Below, piece by piece: positions 34,901-46,275 of a stretch of DNA of 64,000 nucleotides. Positions within the stretch are counted from its first letter, which is position 1. Each line of letters begins with the position of its first letter. The notes under the pieces were generated by a model. It was not told where the DNA came from. It made no database searches and was given only the letters and a program-made list of their open reading frames with translations. Location: positions 753,435,603-753,499,602 of the forward strand of contig CM060922.1 in assembly GCA_030737875.1 (NCBI GenBank). The letters run 5' to 3'. This DNA is from Allium sativum (Eukaryota > Streptophyta > Magnoliopsida > Asparagales > Amaryllidaceae). Both the position numbers and the translations under genes were made by a program.

Positions 34901-37900
34901 TATATCGGCTTATATTTAGTATCAAATTCTGAAACCAATGAATATCGTATCGAGAATGACGATACCTGTATCTTCCAAATTCCTCAATAATATCTGTATA
35001 ATGACGGAATCCAATATTGAAATATTTCGAAGATTATTTCCATTCAAATCCATTCCAATTTATATGGAATTCCTAGTTATGTAAGAACCCATTCGCAAAT
35101 CCAATTTATCATTTATAAAAATCATCGGATTATTATTCTAGTTATTAACTAGTTCATTTAGATAAAAATATTTTTATCTTTTCAAAACTGGAATTTTTCA
35201 TCCAAAATCTTTCCAAATCATTCATTATGATTTTACATGATTTTTCCATAGTTTTAATAATTTTATTAAGGGCCTAACAGTCAGTTTCCAATATCGGCCA
35301 CCGAACTACATTTATAGCAAACTTTTCCAAAAATGATTTAGATATATCTTAAAACCTAACTATTAGATTTCAAATCTCTTATTATAATTCAAAAGCTCTT
35401 TTCGATACGAACCCAACGGTTCCGTTTTTAGGAGAATCCAACTGCCGGATCTCCCGTTACATTAATTCGAAGTTAATGGTCGAAATTCACAAACGGTCGT
35501 TGCGTTGCACTTTCTATTCAAGCCATTTAAATATATATAATATATATCATTGATTTCCATTCAAAACATATTTTATAAATCATTTATAAATTCACTTTAA
35601 AACGATTTCAACTTCATCTTCAATTTTAAATCAAAATTGAAGATTCTATATCATTATAATATTAAAATGATAATATTTTCAACATATCAGATTTTGAAAT
35701 CAAATCTTTTAAATATTCATTATAAAATGAATAAAATCAACAGAAAATCTCGTTCGAGTAAAAATGGCGTATATCTACTAAACTCGGCTTCATACTCGGA
35801 TTCTATATCAATTAGTTGGTTAACTTCTCAAATATATAATTTTCAATATACTTAAAAATCCTATTTCGATGCCAAATCACAAATAATAAACTCTAACTAA
35901 GCTTTAGTTCTCACAACAGTCAGTTGGAAATATATAGATATCCACTTTCGAAACTTGAACGTAAATGCTGATGATGACCGATCAATCACCAGAATCATCT
36001 CCGGACAATTAGTTTGCAATTCTATATTTATCCAGTATATTTAAGACTTCGAATACATGTTAATTACATGTATATTCAAAATCTTCTTATACTAGATAGT
36101 CCAAATTCAATATAAAATAAAATACTCAAATACGTTTAATAGAAATATACAGATACAAAGTGTCCCGAATATAGCTCCAACTACAATCCAGGATCCTGTG
36201 AAAGAAAATATATGCGAAAACCAAAACTACTAGCTACCCGTGTGGAAAATATGGGCACCCAGAGTTTAGGTAGAAACTATAAACTCCTAGTCAATCATGG
36301 GACTGGTGTGAGAACTAAAACAGTTAAAACTTTATTTTAAAATTGGGAAAATTAAGGGACCACGCCTTATGACATGAAACGGGTTTCCTCCCAAGAATAA
36401 CATAAAAAAATAGTGCAATTCTAAATAAGAAAAATGAAGCCATTATAAGGCATCATCCCATCACACAATGTAACACAAACAAGAGGATAAAGTTTTCCCT
36501 TATAATGGCAAAAAATGCTTGATACTTACAATCCTCTTTTATTATCACTAGTGCTTAGTGTAAAATTCATCCTTCACAAACAAATATATCAATCATGACA
36601 GACATAGTGTACTACGACTACATACATAAGTTACAACTAAAAACCGCAAAGGTTCGTATTGGAAATGGATTCCATCAATGACTGAGGCTTTTTTGCCATC
36701 ACTACATTGAATCCAGGACTCGAAATAGAAATCATATCGACATGCATTCAATTATTACATAAATCCAGGGCTCGAAATAGTGATTCCATATCGGCATGCA
36801 TCCAATGTTCACATTTGTTACTCTTTTGGGGGGCCTATCTTGTATCCTTCACAGCTCTCAGTGGAGAATCACCTTTATCGGTGCTCCCAGATCCTATAGT
36901 TCCTTCACGCATCTCAATGGAGAATCACCCTTATCGGTGCTCCCAGATACCAAATTCATTCTTGCTGTTTATTATTTGGCCTCAATCATTCACGGGTTGT
37001 GAAACTCGTCAAAGTCATGTATCGACACACAAAGTTATGCCATATGAAAGTTATGCTTTGATCATCATCCAAAAGACTCTTCTTTTCAATAAAAGCCTTG
37101 ATCCATGTAACTCGGCATACCACATTGTCAATCCAACTATACCATTGATTTCCACCAATAACCTCTAAGTTCGTACGTCTCAGAGAAGGGTGTTAAGCAA
37201 GAGAATAAATTCTCCGCCACCAAACAGATATATATTAAGTAGAGGTCAACGAATACAGTATAAAGGAATACAATGTTAGACTATCATCCATATGCAAGTC
37301 CGTTCTGGGTCTGAACGAAACCGGCGGCACCTTATTTCTCGTCCCATATGTCTAAAGGAGGGAGGCCCTCGCATATCCGGTCGATCTCCAAGGACATCTG
37401 GATGATCACCACTTATTACCTATCTTATGTGTTCGGCCCGATCAAGACATCAGTAATCATCCATTCAATGTGAAGATCTCTGGTCATCAACCACTGCCTT
37501 CATATCATCGACTTTTAGCCGTCGTATCAGTTATTCAGAATGGGTTAAACATGGTCTTTCTGAACAACTCGGGTATTTTATAATCAATAATCAAGTGCTA
37601 TAAAAACACATCATACCCCTCATTCCAATTCGGAATATTCTTTCATTCAAATATTCACATCTTTAGGGAAAGGTTCCCATTAATTTTATCAAATATAAGT
37701 TCTTTTAAACTATTTCTTTAATCATCCTTTGGATATCAATTTCAAAAGATTTTATTTTATCCTTTAACAATTTTAAACTAAATTTAGGTTTATAAAACTA
37801 GTTGGGATTATCGAGCCTTACCGAAGCAATCATTTATTTATTAATCTCAATCCCAACCTATTCATCTCATGGAGAAAAACTGGTAGTACTCCATACCTAA

Positions 37901-38000
37901 CACCCACGGTGTTATCGGTAAATTTAATTACCGTTTTACATTCAAATCTAATTAAAGATTTAACTATCGCATGGAGTAAAACTGGTGGTACTCCATTCTC

Positions 38001-38983
38001 TAATTGCTCCATCATTATATGATGTATATTTCCTCTGCTTTCGAATCCTTAATTTTGGTTTCCAACATGATTGAATGCATCATCTTCTATGCCTCTTTGC
38101 CATCTTCCAACATAGAATTAATCATAGACTCTATTAACCCGCCTGTCTACAAGGTCATTACCTTTTATATTTGGATACTTGACTAGCTTGAGAATTGAGT
38201 ATGGATGATTATATAAAGCTACAGAGAAACTAGATTCATCAGACTATCAATTTAGATTTAACTGAGTCAGAGCTCAAATTTGGCTACGCACAGGACCAGT
38301 ATGAATCTGGAGCAAAGGAACAGAACTTGGATTTTGGTTAGGAAAGGGATCGGTACTAATCCGAGGCACAGTATTATATGATTTGTAGATTTAGCAAGAA
38401 CTACATCATTAACTCAAGAAAATGATGTCAAAACATAGAACCAAGGCAACAAGTATTAAGGAAAAGGACCATGGGACGCACCATGGTGGTCGTTCCTTAG
38501 TGGGTGCAACCCTTGAGAGATAGGTATTGGTCACACTACAAAGATCGATACCAACCCCGCTAGAGATGGGCGAACCGGGTCCCACTCTCTATGCCATGTC
38601 ATGTCATCTTAATGAGCCTCCTTGTGCAAATATGGATCAATCTGACTTGTCTTCTCAACTATAAATAGACCGCATTGGGATTTAAAAAAAGATCTTATCT
38701 TGGCATATCTACACGTGGAATCTACCCGTTTCAAATCAAAATTATTATTTCTCTACATTTCTGTACTCAAACCTAGATTGTACTATACTCTTGCAATATA
38801 AATAAAATGGGTGTAGGCCTGGATTTTCGAACCACTATAAAATTCTTGTCTTCTTTATTGTTTCCATATATTATATAACTGTTCTATGGTTATGATTTGA
38901 TTTATCTGGGGATTCTTTGGATATTTCTCTATGATTGCTTCAACTGGGGTGTTAGGCTGGACTGACCAAAATTCAATCTAACA
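38001..38983 (+). repeat. Probable 5' LTR (partial) of a Tat/Athila-like element
   Basis: Between the end of A' and the internal region downstream lies about 1 kb with a clear TATA box (38660-38668) and a possible LTR end, TCTAACA at 38977-38983. It is followed by TTTTTGGTCCATCGG, which could be a decayed primer site. The left boundary and TSD were not found. Assignment rests on the gag relics found downstream after element C. The 38004-38186 open frame is unsupported. Confidence 0.45.
38660..38668 (+). promoter_or_regulatory. TATA box
   Basis: TATAAATAG in the probable Tat-like LTR, in a context (CAACTATAAATAGACCG) typical of plant LTR promoters. Confidence 0.55.
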
Positions 38984-39331
38984 TTTTTGGTCCATCGGTT
39001 AAGGGAACACTACTTGAACTAAGGAAATGTATTATGCTTAAGAAATAATGGTTAAGAGGAAGAAAATGGATGCTTAACCTAAAGATGCTATAATGGAAGT
39101 AAGTCTGGAAGCTTCCACTTTAGGAAATCTCTCTACCTATCTTACCCAAGAAGGGATGGATGGAGTATCAAGGATTTTCAAACAAGGCTTAAACGTCAAG
39201 AAAGTTTATTGCGGTGACAAGAGGAAATGTTAAACAATTTCTTCAATCGGATTAGATAGAATGAAAGACCAGGAGGTCATGACGGAGTTACTAGAGCTAG
39301 ACCTAGAAACACTCAGACACTTAAGATATAA
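38984..39331 (+). other. Tat/Athila-like element, 5' internal region
   Basis: Leader and possibly the start of gag, interrupted at 39331 by element C; its last five bases (TATAA, 39327-39331) are C's TSD. It resumes at 53450. Charged codons such as EVMTELLELDLETL can be read near 39265-39315, but no complete frame survives. Confidence 0.45.
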
Positions 39332-40393
39332 TGTAATGACCCGCATTTTCCAGGGATATAATTAATTTATTTAATTATATAAATAGTGATATAGTGAATT
39401 AAATAAAGGTTTAATTAAATAATATGGAATAATTTATTTAATTAAATAATTAAATAATATATTTAATTCAGAATAGCCAGAAACAGTGAATTGGCAATAT
39501 AAGGTGAACGGGGTCGTCCCCGAGATTTAACTCAGCTTAGAGTTGAATTATACTGACGAATATATTCAATCGACGTCAGTTTGAAACGTAGAATTTTAAT
39601 ATAGTTATAAACGAGCGCGTAACGACGCGGCAGTTCGCTATTTGGCGATTTGAACTTCAACTGGATGTACAGGATTCGTTTTAAGCCGGATTTCGGTGAA
39701 ACAAGAAACGTGTGGAGCTAGTGGAGTATATCTTTCTAGTGGAAGAGAAAAATCGGGATTTCGTCGTGTAGATTTTGAGTTACGTCCAAATCAAATTTCA
39801 GAAAAGTCGCTGTGAAATTCCTTTATAATTCGTAACGCTTTATATACGTTATAAAAGGATTTTTCAGTGTAAATTGAATATCGATTCAATCTGGACTCAG
39901 AATAGAGAGTATATAATTTTCCCGGAGCTGTATCGTATTCCACTGTGAATATATGAGATAATATAAATTTATTTATATTTAATTTAATTTATTTAAATAT
40001 ATTTATATATTTAAATGGATTATTCAAGGGTTTAAAAATAACCACTTTTGCAAACGAAGTCGGAATTCGACGAAACAAATTTTGTTGGATCCGCAATGTC
40101 AAATAGTTGTTAGATGTCAGTTTTCGTGATTTTTAGAGTCCGTATGTGACCGTACGGATTTTTAGAGTGGAAAACAGTCAGTATTTTGACAGTTAAAAAT
40201 ACGCTGTGTGAGCAAACGGAGTCGGAATTCGACGAAACCAGTTTCGTTGGGACCGCAATGTCGAACAGTAGCTGCATGTCCAGTTTCGTGATTTTTGGGT
40301 ATCATATGTGGTCATAAGAAATTTATTTCGAGAAGAACACATAACATTTAAATAGAAATAGAATATGCCAATAGAATATTCCCACCCCTAAGC

Positions 40394-40401
40394 TATAAAT
40401 A
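40394..40401 (+). promoter_or_regulatory. TATA box, C 5' LTR
   Basis: TATAAATA, 1062 bp into the LTR, repeated at 48200-48207 in the 3' LTR. It is followed 20-40 bp later by the pyrimidine-rich AACCTAATTTCTCATCCC, a plausible start region. Transcription from here would place all hairpin arrays in RNA. Confidence 0.65.
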
Positions 40402-41469
40402 CCCTTTTCTTTTGCCTAAACCTAATTTCTCATCCCAGGAGTCAACGCTGCCTTAGGCCGCCACAAACCAAAAAGAAAATGGATGAAATCCTTCTTCAAG
40501 AATTCGGGAATATCTGAAACCAAGTCTCGTTCTACCCTCTTATCTCATTCTTCATTTCCGTGTGTTTTTGTGGGGTGCGATACCAAGTCTGGGTACTGAC
40601 TTTTGAAGACGGCAAGCTAGGGCATAGTTTTGGTACAGATCGAAGTGGTGATAGTTCGACTGGAGGGTAGCGTTGTACTCGAAATGGCGAAGGGACTCAG
40701 TGACCGAATATTGGGGGTATCCGGTTGGGAGAAAGGGTCGATGACCTCCTGTAACGATGCTGAGAGGTGCGTCGACGCGTTCTGTGTAGGTGCAGTTTCT
40801 GCTAAGTGGTGCTCATGGTTTGAGCAGTGGATGGGGTTGAGAAGCAGGGTGCGTTTGTGAAAATATAGAAAGGAGAAGGAGGAGTTAAAAGCTGTTTGTA
40901 TCGGTGTGAAAACAGTGAAGGGCGGATGGCAATTAGGGCATCAGGTCGGTCGATTGGAGGAGATGCGAGTTATCCTATAGCCGTGAATCTGTAGAGGAAT
41001 GAAAAGGGAAGCCTATCAGTAAGTTTAAAGTTGGTTTTTGGGTAAGTAAAAGGAGAACGAGGTGGAGGAAAACAAGGAAAATCTGAGTGCTGGTTTCACG
41101 AACAACATGTGTTTGATATGGGGTAGAAGAATTTGTAGAGAGAGGAATTTCAGTTGTTTTTGTTTGATCTTAAATTAACGGCAGAGGGAGCAAGTAGAGC
41201 TCGAGATTTGGAAGAAGGGTGCTGTGAAATATTTCTGGAGCGGTGGGTTTACATTTTGGGAGAGAAAGATATCACGGGTCGAGTTTGTTTTAAGGATGAT
41301 GGGCTGAGATACAAGAATTTGGAACGGTCAGGTCCGTCAGAATCGTATGGACGGACACTACATGATGGAGCTCACTGGAAGTCCATCAGAGACCGTTACA
41401 ATTTATAGCAAAATAAATTGTCCGTCAGAATCAAAGATGGTTATCGTCATTGACGATGATCGTCCAAAG

Positions 41470-41675
41470 GTGAGTAAATCTCACTAACTCTGAACAGTTT
41501 ATAATTTCATGTTGTATTTTTAGAACTGTTAGAAATTGTCTGATTGATTGTGTGTTGACTGTTTGATTGAACTGCTAGTCAGTTAGTTAAATTTCTATAT
41601 TGATTCTGTTTAACGGAATATATCATATGGAACTGAAAGTGATGTTATCTATACTGTCTAACATCTGTGATGCAG
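41470..41675 (+). other. Intron-like donor/acceptor pair in the C LTR
   Basis: CCAAAG|GTGAGTAAATC is a near-consensus plant 5' splice site. CTAACATCTGTGATGCAG|GG 206 bp later has a branch-like CTAAC and an AG acceptor. Equivalents: 49277-49482 in the 3' LTR; weaker donors in B (about 12010) and F (about 58721); D has CCAAG|GTGAGAAG near 15935. The donor also forms a GTGAG/CTCAC dyad, so it may be structural instead. Splicing is a prediction only. Confidence 0.4.
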
Positions 41676-42399
41676 GGAAACAGGTTGGAGGAATCCGACT
41701 GGATTCCTCAACAGTTATTTTATTGTCTTTCATATATTTTGATTTATGATGTGATATATAATCTGTTGTCGATCATATGTGTTGGGACGATATTGAACAT
41801 CGTGAATTGATATGATTGGATACTATAACATACCGGATGTTGATAAGGAGATTTTTCAAAGTGATATTGAAAACAAGATATTTATAAATTGGAATATTTA
41901 TAAATAAGGAATATTTATAAATTGAAATATTTATAAATGGGAGATATTCAAAAAGGAAATAAATTTAAAACATTTTCTTTTTGGATGGAAAGGCCTGTGT
42001 GACGGGTTTGGGGATTTTCCCGATGCTCCCGATACAAAGGAGGTTATGGCGAATTTTCCCGAAATTTTAAGGAGTTAGAATATTTTTAAGAATAAAGTTG
42101 AAAAGGGAAAATATTTGCAAACCATATGCAAATAGAAATATAAAGGGATATATTTGTGAAATCGAATATAAAGGAATATATTTGTGAAATCGAATATAAA
42201 GATGTATATTTGTGAAATCAAATATAAAGGAGAATATTTGTGAAATCAAATAGGAAGGATAAAAGAAATATTTATTTGTTAAGTAAATAGAATAAAAAGG
42301 GATATTTATTTGTTAAATAGAATTAAAAGGAGTTAATCGATTTGGATTAATCAAATAGAGTTATTCAAATGGGGTTAATCAAAAGAAGTTAGCGAAAGA

Positions 42400-42910
42400 G
42401 ATTAATCAAATGAGTTAGTCAAACCAAGTCAAATGAGTTAGTTAAACCAAGTCAAATGAGTTAACCAGTCAGAGTTAACCAGTTTGATCAGTTAGAGTTG
42501 AACAGTTAGAGTTGACCAGTCAGAGTTAACCAGTTAGAACAGTTAGAGTTGACCAGTCAGAGTTAACCAGTTAGATCAGTTAGAGTTGACCAGTCAGAGT
42601 TAACCAGTTAGATCAGTTAGAGTTGACCAGTCAGAGTTAACCAGTTAGAACAGTTAGAGTTGACCAGTCAGAGTTAACCAGTTAGATCAGTTAGAGTTGA
42701 CCAGTCAGAGTTAACCAGTTAGATCAGTCAGAGTTAATCAGTCAGAGTTAACCAGTCAGAGTTAACCAGTCAGAGTTAAACAGTCAGAGTTAACTAGTCA
42801 GAGTTAACCAGATAGGGTTAATCAGTCAGAGTTAACCAGTTAGAGTTAAACAGATAGAGATAAATGGTCAGAGTTAATCACTTAGAGTTAATCAGTTAGA
42901 GTTAATCCAA
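42400..42910 (+). repeat. Minisatellite (AGAGTTAACCAGT type), C 5' LTR
   Basis: Units of 12-13 bp (AGAGTTAACCAGTC and relatives) build a higher-order repeat of about 37 bp that alternates GTTGACCAGTCAGAGTT with AACCAGTTAGA(T/A)CA. The 3' LTR copy is at about 50207-50717. A shorter version is in F (about 59880-60110). Confidence 0.9.
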
Positions 42911-43019
42911 ATAATATGCCATTTAGCACGACTGCTAGCATAATTCGCAGGGCTGCAAATAGCCTAAGGCGGTCGGATGTTTCCTGAGGGAATCAGGCGT
43001 AACCATTGTGATCGCTGCG

Positions 43020-43560
43020 ATCTAGAGTCAAGCGAATGGAGTTAAATAGAGTTGTCGAATAGTAGTTGTTCGAATGGAGTTAAATAGAGTTAGTCGAATA
43101 TAGTTTATTCGAATAGAGTTGAATAGAGTTAATCGAATAGTAGTTATTCGAATAGAGTTAAATGGAGTTAAATCGAATATTAGTTATTCGATAGGAGTAA
43201 ATCAAGTTGAGTTAAATAACCCAAGTTAGTCGAGTTAAGTTCGTCGAGTTAAATAAATCGATGTTAGTTTCATCGAAAGGAGTTATCGATGTTAGTTTCA
43301 TCGAAAGGAGTTATCGATGTTAGTTTCATCGAAAGGAGTTATCGATTTTAGTTTAATCGGAGTGAGATTTTCAAATATGAGATATTTGAAAAGGAAGAGT
43401 TATCGAATATTAGTTATTCGAAGATAGATTATCGAATATCGATAATTCGAAAGGAGTTAATCGAATATAGGTTATTCGGAGAAGAGTTAATCAAATAGAG
43501 ATTTCTCGAAGAGAGTTAATCGGCAAATTCGATTATATCGAATTCGGGAAAGTACTTATA
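43020..43560 (+). repeat. Dyad-linker array, C 5' LTR
   Basis: Repeated units of GGAGTT linker plus an inverted repeat: TCGAAT/ATTCGA, TCGATG/CATCGA (three 28-bp units starting at 43258, 43286 and 43314), and TCAAATAT/ATATTTGA near 43372-43390. Arms vary but pairing persists. The 3' LTR copy is at about 50827-51367; the largest array is in F (60120-61345). Confidence 0.85.
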
Positions 43561-45118
43561 CTTTCCAGTGTTTAAATAGAGATTTATTTATTTATAAATA
43601 AATAAGTGTTAGGTTAATTATTCACTAATAAGAATAGAAGTTATAATTAAAGTTAGAAAATTCGAAAGTAGGGATTATAACGTTATCGTTATAACCAATG
43701 TTTTAAATATAGAAGTGGATTAGAAAAATTGGATCCGAGAAAGGCGTAAAGAAGTTGTTAAAGATTAAAAGATAAACTTTGACCATTTCGAAGTTATAAC
43801 GTTGTTCAGTTAAGGTCTGAGAGGTAATTATACCCCAACTTGAGTGACTTCCTTCTTAACTAAGAAATGGTAAGGTTTGATCGTAAAGGAGTTCTGGAAA
43901 TGTTTTCCAAACGAGAATCAGAAATGTTTTCTGATAAAAGAAAAATAGGAATTTAGAATATAGGGAAATAGGAGATAAGTAAATAAATGAACTAAAGGGA
44001 TTTATGTTAAATGATGTTTGTTCGATATAATTTCCATTTGGAAATAATATCGTTGTTTGCACACTTGTTTTTCTTTGATAGTTAACTCACCGACTGTCGA
44101 AGTTTTGACCATTTTAACGTTGTTAATATGGAGAGACCGGTTGGATTATTATCCATAGAACCACTCTGTATTGGCATAAGCGTCGCGAATCATATATGCC
44201 AAAGATAATTGAAGACGGAGAAAAATGCAAGGGCTATCCTGTTTACAGAATAGTGCCTTCGGTTTGTCCAGTCCCAGGACAACTTGTATGGACGAAGGTC
44301 TGACAGAGTATATCCAGTGGATCGCGTAAGTTGATCTGTTCAAACGTATTCACGTTTGGTGGCAGAGGAATTCGTTTCTCTTAGCTGTATACCCGTGTTA
44401 TTTTTGGATAAGTCAATTTGTGATTTGGCGGGTATGACGATGTGACATTTCTAAGTGAATGAAGATGGATGTCTGACATAGTATTTCCAGAAAGGTCACG
44501 TACATTGATTTCTTCAACCGTACCAAGAGTGGAAGCGGAGAAGGAAACTTCTTTTAGCTGACACGTAATGTATTGTTGTAGACATCAATTAGTGATTTTC
44601 GATGGATCTGACAATGTGGCATTCGAAGTGAATCTGATGTGATGATAAAGCGTAGCTTCTAGCCTCATCAACCGGTAAATGACAGAAATCGGGCAGGTAG
44701 CATGGCTAAGTCGGTCGCACCGAAGTAGGGTGTATAATCACCTATCTAGTGAATATTCATTTGTTTCTTAAATCTATCAATGCTGTCCCATATATATATA
44801 CGGGAACGGTTGCTGATCCCAACCGTTGGTGATGTACATTCGATACACTCAAGCGAAATGAGTGGTCGGTCATGTGTGGCTGAGTTGCAAGATGTTCTTG
44901 TTGAACTCCAGTGTATCGTTCCTAGAGTACACTGATCGGAAGGTGATTCCATACCTTGTCATAGTTGGAAATCCATTACCCAATACGTGCTTGCGGTTGT
45001 GATTGTATACTATGTATGTAGAACGTGAGATGCAAGCGTTTCTACTAGACTGATATTTATTTGTACTTAGACATTATTATAATATCAGAATGATATTGCT
45101 TTGCAAAAATGTTTGGAT

Positions 45119-45300
45119 TCTCATAAGGGAAAAACCCGTTCCGTATTCACGGCGTGGTCTTATGAGATATCATATACCTGTTTTAAATGATTTGAGTTTA
45201 TTCACACCAGTCACATGACTGACCCGGAGTTTATTTGTTGTTTTCCCTAAACTCTTGGGTGCCTAAATTTGTACGGGCAGTCAAGTAGTCGGGTTTTACA
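45119..45300 (+). other. Conserved multi-hairpin domain near the LTR 3' end
   Basis: In C: outer dyad TCTCATAAG/CTTATGAGA (45119-45127, 45159-45167) enclosing AAACCCGTT, a tip hairpin CCGT/ACGG, then CGTGGTC. Next come CAGTC/GACTG around CATGACTG, GAGTTTA/TAAACTC, and GGGTGCC with CGGGCAG. The tip block recurs at 2021-2049 (E), 6515-6542 minus (A), 21302-21329 and 28740-28768 (D), 29377-29403 (B), 36357-36386 minus (A'), 52939-52966 (C 3' LTR), 62758-62783 (F) and 63323-63352 minus (G). It is the most conserved part across both families, roughly 350-500 bp upstream of the LTR end. Confidence 0.85.
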
Positions 45301-45639
45301 GATATACTGGAAGAGCTTGGAGCAGGAGGCTTCAAGATCATATAGCTATAGTTATTTCCGCTGTGTTGTAAGTGCTGTACCCTGATAAGTGCTATTGTAT
45401 ACATAACTGTTATATTTCAAAGTTATGTTATATATTATATGTTATTCGTTCCGCTGTGAGATTCGTGTTACTCTGATGATGTAAGTTCTTCTTTCCTTCT
45501 TCTATTCTAAATTTCTATCTTATCTATTCTCACCCTCTGTCTTCTTTCTATTAGTTTCTTGAATTTCCAGTGCAATTTGGGGTTGGACTTGTGTTATTTA
45601 GTCAGCTCAAATTCCCCCGGATTTTCGGGTCACTACAGT

Positions 45640-45651
45640 TGGTATCAGAGC
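45640..45651 (+). other. Primer binding site (element C)
   Basis: TGGTATCAGAGC, initiator Met-tRNA type, 2 nt after the LTR end. Confidence 0.97.
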
Positions 45652-45699
45652 ATAAGGTTAAGTGAATTACCTTGGCTCTGTGGCGTGACTCGGTAGAGA

Positions 45700-45718
45700 T
45701 GGGGTTAGTAATACCCTA
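45700..45718 (+). other. Leader hairpin (element C)
   Basis: Stem TGGGGT/ACCCTA (one G-U pair) with loop TAGTAAT, the same loop type as the leader hairpins in A and D but a different stem. Confidence 0.7.
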
Positions 45719-46250
45719 GATTGAGTTGAGTGTATATATACGAGTGAACGTATTTGTTATTGATATAAAACTTTGTTTTATATTGTGGAGATTCATTGGT
45801 TGAGTTGTTTGTGAATTCTGGTCGATCAGTTTGATCCACTGTATCGGTAGGAGTTACTAAACACTTGAATACGATGGGTCGTCACGATACGTTTTGAAAA
45901 GAGGGTAAATGAAAATAAGTTTACCCAAAGAATATTTTGATATATATTGGATATATTGGTTGTCATTATAATCGAGTAAGATTATAAAAAGTTGAAATGG
46001 TTATGTAAATAACTGATCAGAATTCATATAAGTAAAGTGTATGAAACGGGATGAAATAAGTCTGAATTTGAATCAGAATTGGAATTTAAAATCCCAGAAA
46101 TGGGAAAAGTGTTGATAAATGAATCAGGATTTAAAATAAGGAAATTTTAAGTTCCTGGGAGATTTTGAAATGTTTTCAAAATGGAAGTATTTAGTGATGG
46201 TTTTGAAAATGATATAGTATTGAACTCACTTCGATAGCTGGGAAATAATT

Positions 46251-46275
46251 CTGATGATGACTGCAGCATCATCAG
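46251..46275 (+). other. Palindromic-loop hairpin (element C)
   Basis: Perfect 9-bp stem CTGATGATG/CATCATCAG, 7-nt loop ACTGCAG containing the 6-nt palindrome CTGCAG. It lies 600 nt after the PBS and is followed by a TTCGAGT motif, as in D. Candidate kissing-loop dimerisation site. Confidence 0.8.

Larger units (their letters stand above)
29881..38000 (-). mobile_element. A': rearranged family I element, minus strand
   Basis: Visible as 29881-30021 and 33510-38000, split by solo LTR H. Read on the minus strand, 38000-36150 is LTR sequence (equivalent to about 18720-21530 of D). About 36150-35860 is leader/internal sequence (equivalent to about 21985-22240), with LTR end and PBS deleted. About 35560-35280 resembles A's LTR at 7920-8170. 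35100-33510 and 30016-29881 continue as LTR (equivalent to about 26700-27900 of D). So two LTR pieces flank a shrunken internal piece, with at least two internal deletions. The right edge at 38000 stops in mid-LTR. No coding remains; the 36707-37168 frame is LTR sequence. Confidence 0.8.
39332..45637 (+). repeat. 5' LTR of element C
   Basis: It starts TGTAATGACCCGC and ends CGGGTCACTACA; the two ends are near inverted complements. Order: AT-rich U3, TATA box (40394), GC-richer tract (40440-41400), intron-like GT/AG pair (41470-41675), dyad GAGGAATCC/GGATTCCTC (41688-41709), AG-rich hairpin region (41870-42360), minisatellite (42400-42910), dyad-linker array (43020-43560), then the conserved block ending with the multi-hairpin domain (45119-45300). 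Open frames at 40630, 41154, 43856, 44149 and 44746 recur exactly in the other LTR because the copies are near identical, not because they are coding. Confidence 0.96.

Noticed and set aside
40630..41408. Open frames repeated exactly at 48436 and 48960
   Set aside because: Exact repetition follows from the near-identical young LTRs. A 1-bp indel changes the second frame, and no domain is visible.
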